In this document: positions 34,081 to 42,531 of the stretch, piece by piece
Layout: every line of letters starts with the position of its first letter
How positions within the stretch are numbered: the first letter of the stretch is position 1
NCBI GenBank assembly: GCA_965262055.1
Contig: CBDHEI010000002.1
Location: 2,914,001-2,978,000 of the forward strand
Reading direction: 5' to 3'
Length of the DNA: 64,000 nucleotides
DNA from: G958296245 sp965262055
GTDB lineage: Bacteria > Chloroflexota > Dehalococcoidia > Lucifugimonadales > G958296245
The notes under the pieces: model-generated
Told to the model about the DNA's origin: nothing
The model's database searches: none
The model's input: the letters and a program-made list of their open reading frames with translations, nothing else
Made by a program: the position numbers and the translations under genes

Positions 34081-34221
34081 ATGATGTGCGTGAAGTGCTA
34101 CGAAGCCGGGCGGAACCGAGGAAAGCAGGAGGCCGCTGGAAGGCGTGGTGACGTGGGAGGCTTTCAGCAGCTCGCTGGAAGAGTCCGCGGGTGGGCTCAC
34201 GGTGAGTGCGGTCGAGTTTGA
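34081..34221 (+). CDS. Small Cys-x-x-Cys protein
   Basis: ATG at 34081 follows a good AGGAGG (about 34068) and opens a 46-aa frame beginning MMCVKCYEAGRNRGKQEA. The C-x-x-C start and basic body resemble half of a zinc ribbon. A plus-strand frame at 34145-34330 overlaps its end and would code for a 61-aa protein with one membrane helix; the two compete and I cannot decide which is real. Confidence 0.4.
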   Translation: MMCVKCYEAGRNRGKQEAAGRRGDVGGFQQLAGRVRGWAHGECGRV

Positions 34222-34330
34222 GCCGGTGGCGCGCGCCTGCGGAGTCGTGGCCATCGGCCTCGCGGCCGCAGCGGTCACGGCATTCGGCCTTCGGGCAAGG
34301 CGGCGGTTGAAAGGAGGCGCAAGCGCATGA
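34145..34330 (+). CDS. Possible small single-helix membrane protein
   Basis: The 61-aa frame from GTG 34145 has one hydrophobic helix (ACGVVAIGLAAAAVTAFGL) followed by a basic cytoplasmic-type end (RARRRLKGG). Its stop overlaps the start of the next HTH gene (ATGA-like), which favours it being translated. It overlaps the preceding Cys-x-x-Cys frame. No family is recognised. Confidence 0.4.
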   Translation: MVTWEAFSSSLEESAGGLTVSAVEFEPVARACGVVAIGLAAAAVTAFGLRARRRLKGGASA

Positions 34331-34521
34331 CCCAACGACGGCGACTATCAGCAGGGGAGATTGCCGAGATGCGGCGGCTGTTCGACGCCGGCCACCTGAT
34401 CGCAGACCTGATCAAGGCATACGGCGTCCACAGATCGGTCGTCGATAGGATAGTCCGCCGCAAGACTCATGCGGCCGTTCCCGACGACCTAGAGCCGATC
34501 ATCGGGACGAGCCCGGAGTGA
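34327..34521 (+). CDS. Small helix-turn-helix DNA-binding protein
   Basis: The 64-aa protein is essentially one HTH: LSAGEIAEMRRLFDAGHLIA, then DLIKAYGVHRSVVDRIVRRKTH. The same pattern (GH-x-I-x-DL-x-x-AY-x-x-H...RIV-x-x-KTH-x-AV) occurs in the larger protein at 35041, so the two are paralogous in this part. It resembles the Hin/resolvase-type HTH. ATG at 34327 follows aaaggagg. A role in island regulation is inferred from position. Confidence 0.72.
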   Translation: MTQRRRLSAGEIAEMRRLFDAGHLIADLIKAYGVHRSVVDRIVRRKTHAAVPDDLEPIIGTSPE

Positions 34522-34558
34522 TGGGCGCGACGGCGCAAAGGGTACAGTGCTGTCGAAC

Positions 34559-34753
34559 CTATCCCTGCGCCTGCCCCTTGCGACGGTCGTTGATGTGGGA
34601 GTGAAGGACTAGCCTGATGAAGTCAGACCGGTTCAGGCCGAGGGCCGCCGCCTCTTGGTTGATGGCCTTCAGCCACGCGGGGGTCTCTCGGAAGACGACG
34701 CGCTCTGATACCTCGGGCTGTCCCCAGCGGGTGATCCGTGCCGTGGTGGTCAT
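34559..34753 (-). CDS. Ribbon-helix-helix (CopG/Arc-type) regulator
   Basis: The 64-aa protein has the strand RVVFRETPAWLKAINQEA and the helix pair AALGLNRSDFIRLVLHSHIN, the layout of small RHH repressors and plasmid copy-control or antitoxin proteins. A perfect 10-bp palindrome (TAGTGCACTA, 34771-34780) lies 18 nt upstream of its ATG and is a candidate operator for self-repression. It is read away from the HTH gene at 35041, across an AT-rich region. Confidence 0.75.
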   Translation of the reverse strand: MTTTARITRWGQPEVSERVVFRETPAWLKAINQEAAALGLNRSDFIRLVLHSHINDRRKGQAQG

Positions 34754-34770
34754 AACCGCTCCTGTTACCC

Positions 34771-34780
34771 TAGTGCACTA
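34771..34780. promoter_or_regulatory. Palindrome upstream of the ribbon-helix-helix gene
   Basis: TAGTGCACTA is a perfect 10-bp palindrome just before the regulator's start codon. RHH proteins bind short palindromes of this size, so autoregulation is likely but unproven. Confidence 0.4.
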
Positions 34781-34826
34781 CCACAGACCAGTGTACCATC
34801 CCCAAACCCCGATTTGATGGGGGGGG

Positions 34827-34994
34827 TAAACCTTTAGCCCTATATATATAATATACTCGCGCTTTTCGCCTGCGCACACCTTTCGTATCTGTTGGCCTCA
34901 CATAGGGCCAGTGAGCGCTTTGGACACGTGGGGTGTCAGTGGTGGTGTGTGCATGGTTAAGCTATGTCAGGTACCATAGCTTAGTCATGCACAC
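34827..34994. promoter_or_regulatory. AT-rich tract plus long inverted repeat (operator or replication/transfer origin candidate)
   Basis: An alternating AT stretch (TATATATATAATATA, about 34842-34857) lies 90 bp before a strong inverted repeat: arms 34947-34966 and 34975-34994 match at 18 of 20 positions around an 8-nt loop. The repeat ends 46 nt before the start of the HTH/coiled-coil gene. In a G+C-rich island this combination suggests a control region. Confidence 0.5.
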
Positions 34995-35040
34995 GCAGGC
35001 GCTCACCCCGACAACACTACGGCACTTAGGAGGTACTCCC

Positions 35041-35730
35041 ATGGCACCACAACGACGCTTGAAGCAGGATCGGAGAGCAGATGTACGGAAGATGTTGGCC
35101 GCGGAACCCGCGATCCCGCCCCCGGCCAGACGACACTTGAAGGCGAATGAGATCGCGGCGATCCGCCGCGCACACGAGTCCGGACACCGCATCGTGGACT
35201 TGGCCGATGCGTACGACGCTCACCCCACGGTAATCTCCCGCATCGTGCATGGCAAGACACACCGGGCCGTTACCGCCATGGCCGAGCCCCTGCCCGACAC
35301 CGACACCCCCGACTCCCGCGCGGCTCGCCGCGCGGCCGCTCAGCGCAATGAGGCACTCACTCGCGCGGCTGAGGCCGAGGAGCGCGCCGAGAAGGACCGC
35401 AAGGCCAGGCAAGACACTGAGCGGCGCTTGGAGGAGGCTGAGGAGCTCATCAGGAAGGAACGAAAGGCGCGGGAGAAGGCTGAGGAACGCGCCAAGGCTG
35501 CGCGCGCTCAGAGCGAGACAGAGGGGACGCCAGCTGACGACGCGCCCCCAGAGGCAGAAGACGAGCATGAGGAGCCGGAGCCCCGGACCATAGGGGATGC
35601 CCGCAAGGCTTACGTCGAGGCGAATGAGCGCTACAGCAACGTGCTCGGGAACCCGAAGTTCTCGCCGGAAGACAAGAAACGAGCCCGGGACGAGAACGAC
35701 CGCACCTTTCATGTGTGGCACGAACTTTGA
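35041..35730 (+). CDS. Helix-turn-helix protein with long charged coiled coil
   Basis: ATG at 35041 follows aggaggt. The 229-aa protein has a basic N-terminus, an HTH (about residues 40-80; NEIAAIRRAHESGHRIVDLA and HPTVISRIVHGKTHRAV) and a long K/E/R/A coiled coil (about 95-165; EAEERAEKDRKARQDTERR). It ends with an acidic patch and a short conserved-looking tail (DARKAYVEANERYSNVL). The architecture recalls KfrA-type plasmid proteins, which bind DNA and polymerise through coiled coils. A role in maintenance of the island or of a plasmid ancestor is inferred. It is a paralogue, in the HTH part, of the protein at 34327. Confidence 0.75.
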   Translation: MAPQRRLKQDRRADVRKMLAAEPAIPPPARRHLKANEIAAIRRAHESGHRIVDLADAYDAHPTVISRIVHGKTHRAVTAMAEPLPDTDTPDSRAARRAAAQRNEALTRAAEAEERAEKDRKARQDTERRLEEAEELIRKERKAREKAEERAKAARAQSETEGTPADDAPPEAEDEHEEPEPRTIGDARKAYVEANERYSNVLGNPKFSPEDKKRARDENDRTFHVWHEL

Positions 35731-36272
35731 CCGCGCCAACCGCGAGCTGGCCGCGCCGGCCGAGGACCTGGCGGAGCCGCTCTAACCCTTGCCCCAACAG
35801 CCCAAGGCCTCCGCGATGCTCGGGGGGGGCAGCGGCGTTGACGACAAGGGCATTGAGCTGCTCAAGCGCGCATGGGAGGCGCGCACGGGGGGTTGAGTCC
35901 TGAGCCGCTGGCAGACGGACCGTAGAGCCGTGGTAACGGGCCTTGACCATGCTGCGGGGCCCCTGCAACCCTTCCCCCACGCCTACCCATGCAAGCGCCG
36001 CAGCTCGCCGGGGTTTCGCCGCACTCGCTACCCCCTGTCAAGGACTTGCATACTTCGAGGCGGCGGCGCAGGGCTCGGCGGTTTCCTCGGGGCCCGGACA
36101 GGCGCGACTCTGGAGCTAGCGCCCCCGTTGCCCAGCCGCGATTGGGACTCGAAGGACGGCCAGACCGTGACGTTCGGCTTCACCGAGCGCCCACCGGCCG
36201 CAGCCGCAACCCTGCCGGCAGCGTGGAGGCCCCTTAGCGCCCCGCGACCCTGGGTGGGACACCACCCAGGAG
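35731..36272. other. Stretch without a confident gene
   Basis: Near 35789-35896 a plus-strand frame reads ASAMLGGGSGVDDKGIELLK then RAWEARTGG before TGA and may be the end of a decayed gene. The rest, up to the IS1182 copy 2 end at 36273, shows open frames that run into the IS but no recognised domain. Confidence 0.35.
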
Positions 36273-37953
36273 CCTGTCTCATAAGTCGTGCAGTGGGGGT
36301 ATGGAAGGATATAGTTGTGGCCATCCTGGCCGCGATGGAGAGATGGATGCCGCTGCGAGCGATGGACCGAGAACAGATGTGGCTGATGCCTCCGAGCCTG
36401 GGCGACCTGATCCCTGCCGAGCACCCTTCGCGGTTCGTGGCCGAGGTGGTGGACGCACTCGACCGAGAGGACTGGGCGGAGCTTGGGGTGGAGATAGACG
36501 GAGGTGATCTTGGGCCTCCTTCGTACCATCCTCGAGCGCTGTTGAGCGTGTGGCTGTACGGCTTCATGACCGGAGTGCGCTCGTGCCGTAAGCTGGAGGC
36601 AGCCTGTCGTGACCAGATACCGTACCTGTGGTTGACGTGCGTGCAATATCCGGACCACAACACACTCTGGAGGTTCTACAAGAGCCACCGCCAGGCGATG
36701 AGGAGGCTGTTCAAGCGTACGGTTCGGATGGCGGTGAAGATGGAGTTGGTGGACCTGGCGTTGCAGGCGGTGGACGGGACGAAGGTTGGAGCCAACGCAT
36801 CGAAGGCCAGGACATACGATGCGGAGGGACTGGGGCGGCTCTTGGAGCGGCTTGAGCGTGCGATAAGCGACCTGGAGTCCCAGAACGAATCGGGAGAGGA
36901 TACTCCAACCGCCCAGTTGCCGCAGGAGTTGTACGACAAGAGGGTCCTGAGAGAGCAGGTGCGCCAGGCGATGGACGATCTTTCGAACGAGGAGGGACGG
37001 CGCATCAACCTGACCGACCGAGAGGCTCGTCTGATGAAGACACGCCAGGGCGTCATGCCCGGCTACAACGCGCAGGCGATGGCCTCGCCCGCACGGACTG
37101 CCGACGGACAGCGTGCAGGCATGTTGATCACGGCGGTCGAGGTGGTGGACGAACCGGGCGACCACGGCCAGTTGACTCCGATGCTGGACAAGGCCGAGGA
37201 CAATACGGGCGCCAGGGCGGACATGACGTTGGCCGATGCGGGCTACCATTCGGGGCAGGCGCTGGAGGAGTGCGCCAGCAGGGGCCATCGGGTGGCGATG
37301 CCAGAGTCCCAGCGCCGTGCGCTGCGGCGTCCGTACCACAAGGACCGATTCACCTACGACGAGAGCAGCGACAGCTATAGATGCCCCCAGGGTCAGGCGT
37401 TGCGCTTCATACGCATCAAGCGCAATCATGGGGTGCCGATGCGGCGGTACCGGGCCTCCGGCGCCGTCTGCCGGGCGTGTCCTGCCTTCGGGACCTGTAC
37501 GAAGGACGCTCGTTATGGTCGCGCACTGGAGATAGGGCCTCACGATGCTGCGCTGCGTGTCCACCGTGAGTGGATGTCGACCGAGGAGGCGAGCCGGTCC
37601 TATGAGCGCAGGCAAGGGCTGATCGAGCCGGTCTTCGGGATCATCAAAGACCAGCAGGCAGGCCGCAGGTTCCTGCTGCGCGGCATCGCCAATGTCGCGG
37701 CCGAATGGACGCTGCTGGCCACGGCCTTCAACCTGCGCACCCTCTGGCGCATCTGGCGGGCCGGGGCGGACATGTGGCGTCACGGACGTACCTCTTGGAC
37801 GGCAACTTCGGCCCGAATCTGGGGATGCCAGGAGCGCCAGACCGCCATCCTCCCCGCACACGGACTGCCATGACACGCCAACCCGGCCCCCAGCGGATCC
37901 GACCAACCAATGCAGTGCTCCCCATCACCACCAACAACCCTTTGTGAGACAGG
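36273..37953 (+). mobile_element. IS1182-family insertion sequence, copy 2
   Basis: The ends are CCTGTCTCATAAGTCG (from 36273) and, read inward, CCTGTCTCACAAAGGG (from 37953). The flanks do not show an obvious target duplication. It is oriented opposite to copy 1 and is nearly identical to it, including the non-coding ends; one G run near the right end differs by one base. Confidence 0.85.
36317..37873 (+). CDS. IS1182-family transposase, copy 2
   Basis: The product is 518 aa from GTG 36317, which matches the start used by copy 1. An open frame continues upstream to 35930 but that part is outside the IS. Catalytic and Cys-rich motifs are as in copy 1, with two substitutions (GEDTPTAQ, ASRGHRVAM). 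It appears intact. With copy 1 it flanks an 8-kb segment in inverted orientation. Confidence 0.93.
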   Translation: MAILAAMERWMPLRAMDREQMWLMPPSLGDLIPAEHPSRFVAEVVDALDREDWAELGVEIDGGDLGPPSYHPRALLSVWLYGFMTGVRSCRKLEAACRDQIPYLWLTCVQYPDHNTLWRFYKSHRQAMRRLFKRTVRMAVKMELVDLALQAVDGTKVGANASKARTYDAEGLGRLLERLERAISDLESQNESGEDTPTAQLPQELYDKRVLREQVRQAMDDLSNEEGRRINLTDREARLMKTRQGVMPGYNAQAMASPARTADGQRAGMLITAVEVVDEPGDHGQLTPMLDKAEDNTGARADMTLADAGYHSGQALEECASRGHRVAMPESQRRALRRPYHKDRFTYDESSDSYRCPQGQALRFIRIKRNHGVPMRRYRASGAVCRACPAFGTCTKDARYGRALEIGPHDAALRVHREWMSTEEASRSYERRQGLIEPVFGIIKDQQAGRRFLLRGIANVAAEWTLLATAFNLRTLWRIWRAGADMWRHGRTSWTATSARIWGCQERQTAILPAHGLP

Positions 37954-37996
37954 TTCACGAGGGTTGCCCTTACGGTTACCGAACCGGGATCGGTCT

Positions 37997-39151
37997 TCAG
38001 GCGCCTTTGTAGTTGACGATTTGGTGGAGGGTGTGGAGGATGCGGGTGAGGTCTTTCTGGTCTTCCATGACCTGCTCGATGGGCTTGTAGGCGGAGGGGT
38101 GCTCGTCGAGTAGGGCCTTTGCGTTGCGGCTGTTCCAGGCCTTGCCGGTCATGTGCTGGTTGAGGGAGTCGACGGTGAAGGTGCGCCTGGCGGCCGTGCG
38201 GCTGTACTGGCGCCCGGCGCCGTGTGCGCTGGAGTTGTAGGAGTCGGGGTTGCCGAGGCCGGAGGTGATGTAGGTGGGGGCGCCCATGGAGCCGGGTATG
38301 ATGCCGAGGTCGCCTTTGTCGGCCTTGATGGCGCCCTTCCTGGTGAGCCAGACGTCCTTGCCGAAGTGGGTCTCGCGAGCGGCGAAGTTGTGGTGGCAGT
38401 TGATGCGCTCCTCCTCGCGTAGGCCGCGGACGAGTGTGCGGAGGTCGGCGATGGCGGCGTCCATCATGAACTCGCGGTTGGTGAAGGCGTAGCGCTGGGC
38501 CCACTCCATCATCTCGACGTACTGGTCGAAGGAGGGGCCGCGCAGGGCTGCGAGGTCGCGGTCTTCGAGCTTTGCGGTGTTCTCCTTCTGTGCGCGGCGT
38601 ATGAAGGTGGTGGCGATGTTGTTGCCGATGCCGCGCGAGCCGGAGTGGAGGACGACCCAGACGCGGTCGGTCTTGTCGAGGCAGACCTCTACGAAGTGGT
38701 TGCCGGAGCCGAGGGTGCCGAGCTGGCGGCGGGCCCTGTCCTGGTCGAAGCCGGCGGGGTGCGGAAGCGGGTTGTCTTTCAGCCAGCGGGCGGCCCTGCC
38801 GGCCTGGGCGCGCTGGGAGTCACCCTTGCCGGGGCGGTGCTCTCTGCCTACGCCGGCTGGGATGGAGCGGGAGAAGAGGTCTACGAGGGGCGTGAGGTCG
38901 CGGGGGAGTGCGTTGCGCTTCCTGTTGGTGCGGACGGCGATCATGCCGCAGCCGATGTCTACGCCGACGGCGGCGGGGATTAGGGTGTCGGCGAAGGTGG
39001 GTATGACGCTGCCGACGGTGGCGCCCTTGCCGAGGTGTGCGTCGGGCATGAGTGCGACGTGTCCGGCGATTCCGTGGGCGCGGGAGAGCATGTCGGCCTG
39101 CTTGCGGGTTACGTCGTCCAGGATGCTGGCCCAGTTCTTGACGTTTGCCAT
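37997..39151 (-). CDS. rtcB: RNA-splicing ligase RtcB
   Basis: RtcB joins RNA 2',3'-cyclic phosphate (or 3'-phosphate) ends to 5'-OH ends using GTP and Mn2+. The 384-aa product shows the family's metal and active-site motifs in order: PDAHLGKG (H39), VGVDIGCGM (C68), GSGNHFVEV, HSGSRGIG, NCHHNFA and HGAGRQYSR, the last with the guanylylated His. ATG at 39151 follows aaggag. No archease gene is adjacent. IS1182 copy 2 ends 44 nt beyond its stop, so the gene itself escaped the island. Confidence 0.95.
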   Translation of the reverse strand: MANVKNWASILDDVTRKQADMLSRAHGIAGHVALMPDAHLGKGATVGSVIPTFADTLIPAAVGVDIGCGMIAVRTNRKRNALPRDLTPLVDLFSRSIPAGVGREHRPGKGDSQRAQAGRAARWLKDNPLPHPAGFDQDRARRQLGTLGSGNHFVEVCLDKTDRVWVVLHSGSRGIGNNIATTFIRRAQKENTAKLEDRDLAALRGPSFDQYVEMMEWAQRYAFTNREFMMDAAIADLRTLVRGLREEERINCHHNFAARETHFGKDVWLTRKGAIKADKGDLGIIPGSMGAPTYITSGLGNPDSYNSSAHGAGRQYSRTAARRTFTVDSLNQHMTGKAWNSRNAKALLDEHPSAYKPIEQVMEDQKDLTRILHTLHQIVNYKGA

Positions 39152-39247
39152 GGGTGTTGGGTTCTCCTTAGCAGGCTGCGGAAAAACTCTTCCTGACCTT
39201 CTTCAGACTCCTTCCTGGTACCAGGAAGGAGAAAAAATTATATCTGA

Positions 39248-39414
39248 GGGACACCCTCAGACTCCCGGCAAAGAGGCTTTGCGCCTCTGCACGCCCCGTA
39301 TTTCAGCGGGCTGTACCCGTCCACCCACCCCCGGAGTGGGACTTGTGGGGGACACCCCCACACCCCCGGCAAAGGGGCTCCGCCCCTCTGTACACCCGGT
39401 ATCTCTGCGGCCTG
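39248..39414. repeat. Two related stem-loop repeats between rtcB and the SDR gene
   Basis: Two units of about 65 bp (39248-39312 and 39347-39414) share GGGACACCC, CCCGGCAAAG, a short hairpin (AGAGGC/GCCTCT in the first, GGGGC/GCCCC in the second), then CGGTAT or CCGTAT and a GCGG-CTG end. They look like dispersed non-coding repeats. The 90 nt before them contain CCTTCCTGGTACCAGGAAGG, a perfect palindrome. Confidence 0.6.
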
Positions 39415-39415
39415 C

Positions 39416-40138
39416 CTAGCCTCGGCCCAGGTAGGGCATGCCGAGGGGGAGGATGATGGCTTGGTATAGGTTGACGTGGGGGGGCATGGCGGCCATGGCG
39501 ACTGCTGCGTCGGCTACGGCGGCGACTTCCATCATGGGCTCGGGGTGTATTCTGCCGGGGCCCCGGGTCTCGATGTCGACGTTGCCTGGGTGTAGACAGC
39601 ATACGGCGATGCCGTGGGCACGGCCCTCTATGGCGGCGGAGTGGGTGAGTCCGACGACGCCGAACTTGGAGGCGGCGTAGGCGGAGGCGTTGGGGCGGGG
39701 CATCTGTGCGGCGGTGCTGCCGATGTTGATTATGCGTCCGCCTTGCCGGGGCATCATGACCCTCATGGCCTCGCGGCAGCAGAGGAATACGCCTGTGAGG
39801 TTGACGGCGATGACCCTCTCCCAAGTCTCGAGGGGGAGCTCGTGCAGTGGGGCTCCGGCCTCGATGCCGGCGTTGTTGACGGCGATGTCGACGCGTCCGA
39901 AGCGTTGGACGACGTGGTCGAAGAGTGCGGCGACCTGGGCCTCGTCAGTCACGTCGGCCTGGTATGTTTCGACGGCACCGAGGGGGCGCATCTCGGCGGC
40001 GGCGCGCTCCATGCTGTCGCGGTTCCTGGAGGCGATGACAACGGTGGCGCCCTCGGAGGCGAAGGCGCGGGTTATGCCCCTGCCGACGCCGGTGGCGCCT
40101 CCGGTGATGATTGCGACCTTGGAGTCGAGCCTGGCCAT
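39416..40138 (-). CDS. Short-chain dehydrogenase/reductase (SDR)
   Basis: The 240-aa classical SDR has the cofactor motif TGGATGVGRG (residues 12-21), NNAGIEAG, the catalytic Ser in INIGST, and Y-x-x-x-K in YAASK. It interconverts an alcohol and a ketone with NAD(P); Arg residues after the second strand (ASRNRDS) suggest NADP. It is transcribed away from an enolase-superfamily dehydratase gene, which fits a sugar or sugar-acid pathway. The substrate is unknown. Confidence 0.9.
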   Translation of the reverse strand: MARLDSKVAIITGGATGVGRGITRAFASEGATVVIASRNRDSMERAAAEMRPLGAVETYQADVTDEAQVAALFDHVVQRFGRVDIAVNNAGIEAGAPLHELPLETWERVIAVNLTGVFLCCREAMRVMMPRQGGRIINIGSTAAQMPRPNASAYAASKFGVVGLTHSAAIEGRAHGIAVCCLHPGNVDIETRGPGRIHPEPMMEVAAVADAAVAMAAMPPHVNLYQAIILPLGMPYLGRG

Positions 40139-40305
40139 GCGATACTCCTGGGTTGGCGTGATGCTGGTTCAGTATATGTTATCCACGAAGGGACACGATG
40201 GGGCACTAAGGGAGCGTGGCGCGGTTGGGGGTTGTCGGGTATGCTACGGCGGACTTTCGGGCGGCTGTTGAGGGCTGCAGTGGGTGCAGATGGAGGCGAG
40301 AGACC

Positions 40306-41517
40306 GTGGAAGTTACCGGCGTAAAGACGTTCCTGGCGCATCCGGGCGCTAGGAAGAACCTGTGCTTCGTGAAGGTGGAGACGGACGAGGGGATATACGG
40401 CTGGGGGGAGTGCTACACGCAGGCTGACCGGGACGTGCAGATAGCGGCGCACGTTGCGGCGCTGGAGCGTTACCTGGTAGGGCGGGACCCGAGGCACATC
40501 AAACACTTCATGCAGGTGGCGTACGACGACTTTGCCACACGGCGGGGCGCGATGGACCTGTACTGCGCGCTGAGCGGGCTGGAGCAGGCGATGTGGGACA
40601 TCACGGGGAAGAAGCTGGGAGCGCCGGTGTACATGCTGCTTGGGGGCGCCTGCCGCGACCGCGTGCGGGTGTACGCGAACGGGTGGTTCGGGGACGCGAA
40701 GACTCCCGACGAGCTTGCGGAGGCGGCGTGCAGGGTCGTTGAGCGGGGCTTCACGGCGTTGAAGTTCGACCCGCTGCCGGGGGCGTGGCGGACGTTCGTG
40801 AGCAGGGAGGTGGAGGAGACGGCAGTGCGGAGCGTGCAGACGGTGCGGGAGGCGGTGGGGCCGGACGTGGACATACTGCTGGACATGCACCGGCGGCTGG
40901 CGCCGATGCACGCGGTGCGGGTGGCACGGGAGATGGAGCAGTTCCGGCCTTTCTGGTACGAGGAGCCGGTGCTGGCGGAGAACCTGGACGCGCTGGCGTC
41001 GGTGCGCCGGGATGTGCGGATACCGGTTGTGACGGGAGAGGAGCTGTACACGAAGCACGAGTTCCGGGAGGTGTTCGAGAAGCAGGCGGCGGACATCATC
41101 AACCCGGACGTGGGCAGCGTCGGGGGGATCCTGGAGATGCGGGAAATCGCGGCGATGGCGGAACCGTACTTCGTGGCGGTGTCGCCGCACAACTTCAACA
41201 GCACGACGGTGGCCCTGGCGGCGACGCTGCAGGCGAGCGCGGGGATGCCGAACTTCCTGATTACGGAGTACTTCGTGAACATGGAGGAGTTCGGGGACCA
41301 GGTCGCGGTGGAGCCGTTCCGGGTGGAGGACGGCTACATACGGCTACCCGAAGGCCCAGGGCTGGGCATCGATCTCGACGAGGAGGAGCTGGCCAAGCAC
41401 CCGTACCGACAGCTCAGCCCGCGGCCGATCAGGCAGTACTACGAGGAGGGGCTGCCGGGCGAGGAGAGGCAGCTCAGGGCGGACATCTCGGAGTCGGAGA
41501 AGCAGCCGGGGGCGTAG
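40306..41517 (+). CDS. Enolase-superfamily (mandelate racemase/galactonate dehydratase-type) enzyme
   Basis: The 403-aa protein has the N-terminal capping domain (to about residue 125) and the TIM barrel. Metal ligands are visible as Asp in DILLDMHRR, Glu in WYEEPV and Glu in TGEELYT; the His of the D-M-H triplet and the late His in VSPHNFN are candidate acid/base residues as in sugar-acid dehydratases. GTG at 40306 follows ggaggc and gives the family start VTGVKTFLAHPG; the longer frame to 40216 is not needed. It likely dehydrates an aldonic acid to a 2-keto-3-deoxy acid. The next gene follows after 4 nt. Confidence 0.87.
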   Translation: MEVTGVKTFLAHPGARKNLCFVKVETDEGIYGWGECYTQADRDVQIAAHVAALERYLVGRDPRHIKHFMQVAYDDFATRRGAMDLYCALSGLEQAMWDITGKKLGAPVYMLLGGACRDRVRVYANGWFGDAKTPDELAEAACRVVERGFTALKFDPLPGAWRTFVSREVEETAVRSVQTVREAVGPDVDILLDMHRRLAPMHAVRVAREMEQFRPFWYEEPVLAENLDALASVRRDVRIPVVTGEELYTKHEFREVFEKQAADIINPDVGSVGGILEMREIAAMAEPYFVAVSPHNFNSTTVALAATLQASAGMPNFLITEYFVNMEEFGDQVAVEPFRVEDGYIRLPEGPGLGIDLDEEELAKHPYRQLSPRPIRQYYEEGLPGEERQLRADISESEKQPGA

Positions 41518-41521
41518 CGCT

Positions 41522-42424
41522 ATGGGGAAGCAGAGCGACGTCGGAAGGGTCGCGATAACCGGGGGCAGCGGCCGGCTGGGCCGGTGGGTCGTGGACTACT
41601 TCATGGCGCGCGCCGAGGTCACGGTGGTCGACGTGCGGCCTCCGGAGCAGCGCGGGGTTGGCTACGCCCCGGCGAGCGTCACTGATTTTGCGGCGCTGGA
41701 GCGGGCGCTGGCGGGCCACGACGCGGTTGTGCACCTGGCGGCGGTGCCGAACCAGCGGACGGCGCCGGCGAGCGTGACCTTCGAGGTCAACGTTCAGGGG
41801 ACGTGGAACACGCTGCAGGCGTCGGAGAACGTGGGGATCCGGCGCGCCGTGGTGGCTTCCAGCGACGCGGCCACGGGGCTTCACTACAACCCGCCTGACT
41901 GGGGGCCGCAGTACCTGCCGGTGGACGAGGCGCACCCGCTGCGGCCCACGGACGTCTACTCCCTGAGCAAGCAGGTGACGGAGACGATCTGCCGCGCCTA
42001 CGCGGTGCGGGGGAAGCTGCGGATTGCGGCGATACGCCCGAGCCGCATCATATATCCGCCACACTGGCATGAGGTGGAGGAGTGGGGCGCGGACCCGCGC
42101 AACCACCACATGTGGGCGTACGTGGAGCCTGAGGACGTGGCGCGGGCGCTGTGGCTGGCGCTTGCGCGGGATGGGGAGGCGTACGACGTGTTCTTCGTGT
42201 GCGCCGACGACACGCTGAGCCAGCGGCCTACGCTGGAGGTGCTGAGGGAGCGGTTCGGCAGCCTGCCGGAGATACGCAAGCCCGAGGTGTACGAGCGGAA
42301 CCCCGGGGCGTCGGTATTCGACAACAGCCGGGCGCGCAGGGTGCTGGGGTTGGAGCCCATGAGCGACTGGCGGCGGTTGGCGGCGCAGGCGCGGGGCGGC
42401 GATCACATCGTCTCCAAATCCTGA
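41522..42424 (+). CDS. NAD-dependent epimerase/dehydratase family protein
   Basis: The 300-aa extended SDR has the NAD motif ITGGSGRLGRW, the central VHLAAVPN, and Y-x-x-x-K in DVYSLSKQ with a preceding Ser/Asp pair (VVASSDAAT). The Rossmann half is followed by a C-terminal substrate domain. It is 4 nt downstream of the dehydratase, so the two are probably co-translated and act in the same sugar pathway, perhaps as sugar dehydrogenase or epimerase. The exact substrate is unknown. Confidence 0.88.
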   Translation: MGKQSDVGRVAITGGSGRLGRWVVDYFMARAEVTVVDVRPPEQRGVGYAPASVTDFAALERALAGHDAVVHLAAVPNQRTAPASVTFEVNVQGTWNTLQASENVGIRRAVVASSDAATGLHYNPPDWGPQYLPVDEAHPLRPTDVYSLSKQVTETICRAYAVRGKLRIAAIRPSRIIYPPHWHEVEEWGADPRNHHMWAYVEPEDVARALWLALARDGEAYDVFFVCADDTLSQRPTLEVLRERFGSLPEIRKPEVYERNPGASVFDNSRARRVLGLEPMSDWRRLAAQARGGDHIVSKS

Positions 42425-42531
42425 ATCTGCGTCCTGTCTGGTAGATGGCCCTGGTTAGGGCCTGCGGAATGGACCCAGGAGGACGTGTCCTATTACCTGG
42501 ATGTTCTCGAACAGTATGGGAGGAGCGGACC

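Noticed and set aside
36116..37906. 596-aa minus-strand frame opposite IS1182 transposase copy 2
   Set aside because: Same antisense shadow as in copy 1, extended into the flank by chance.
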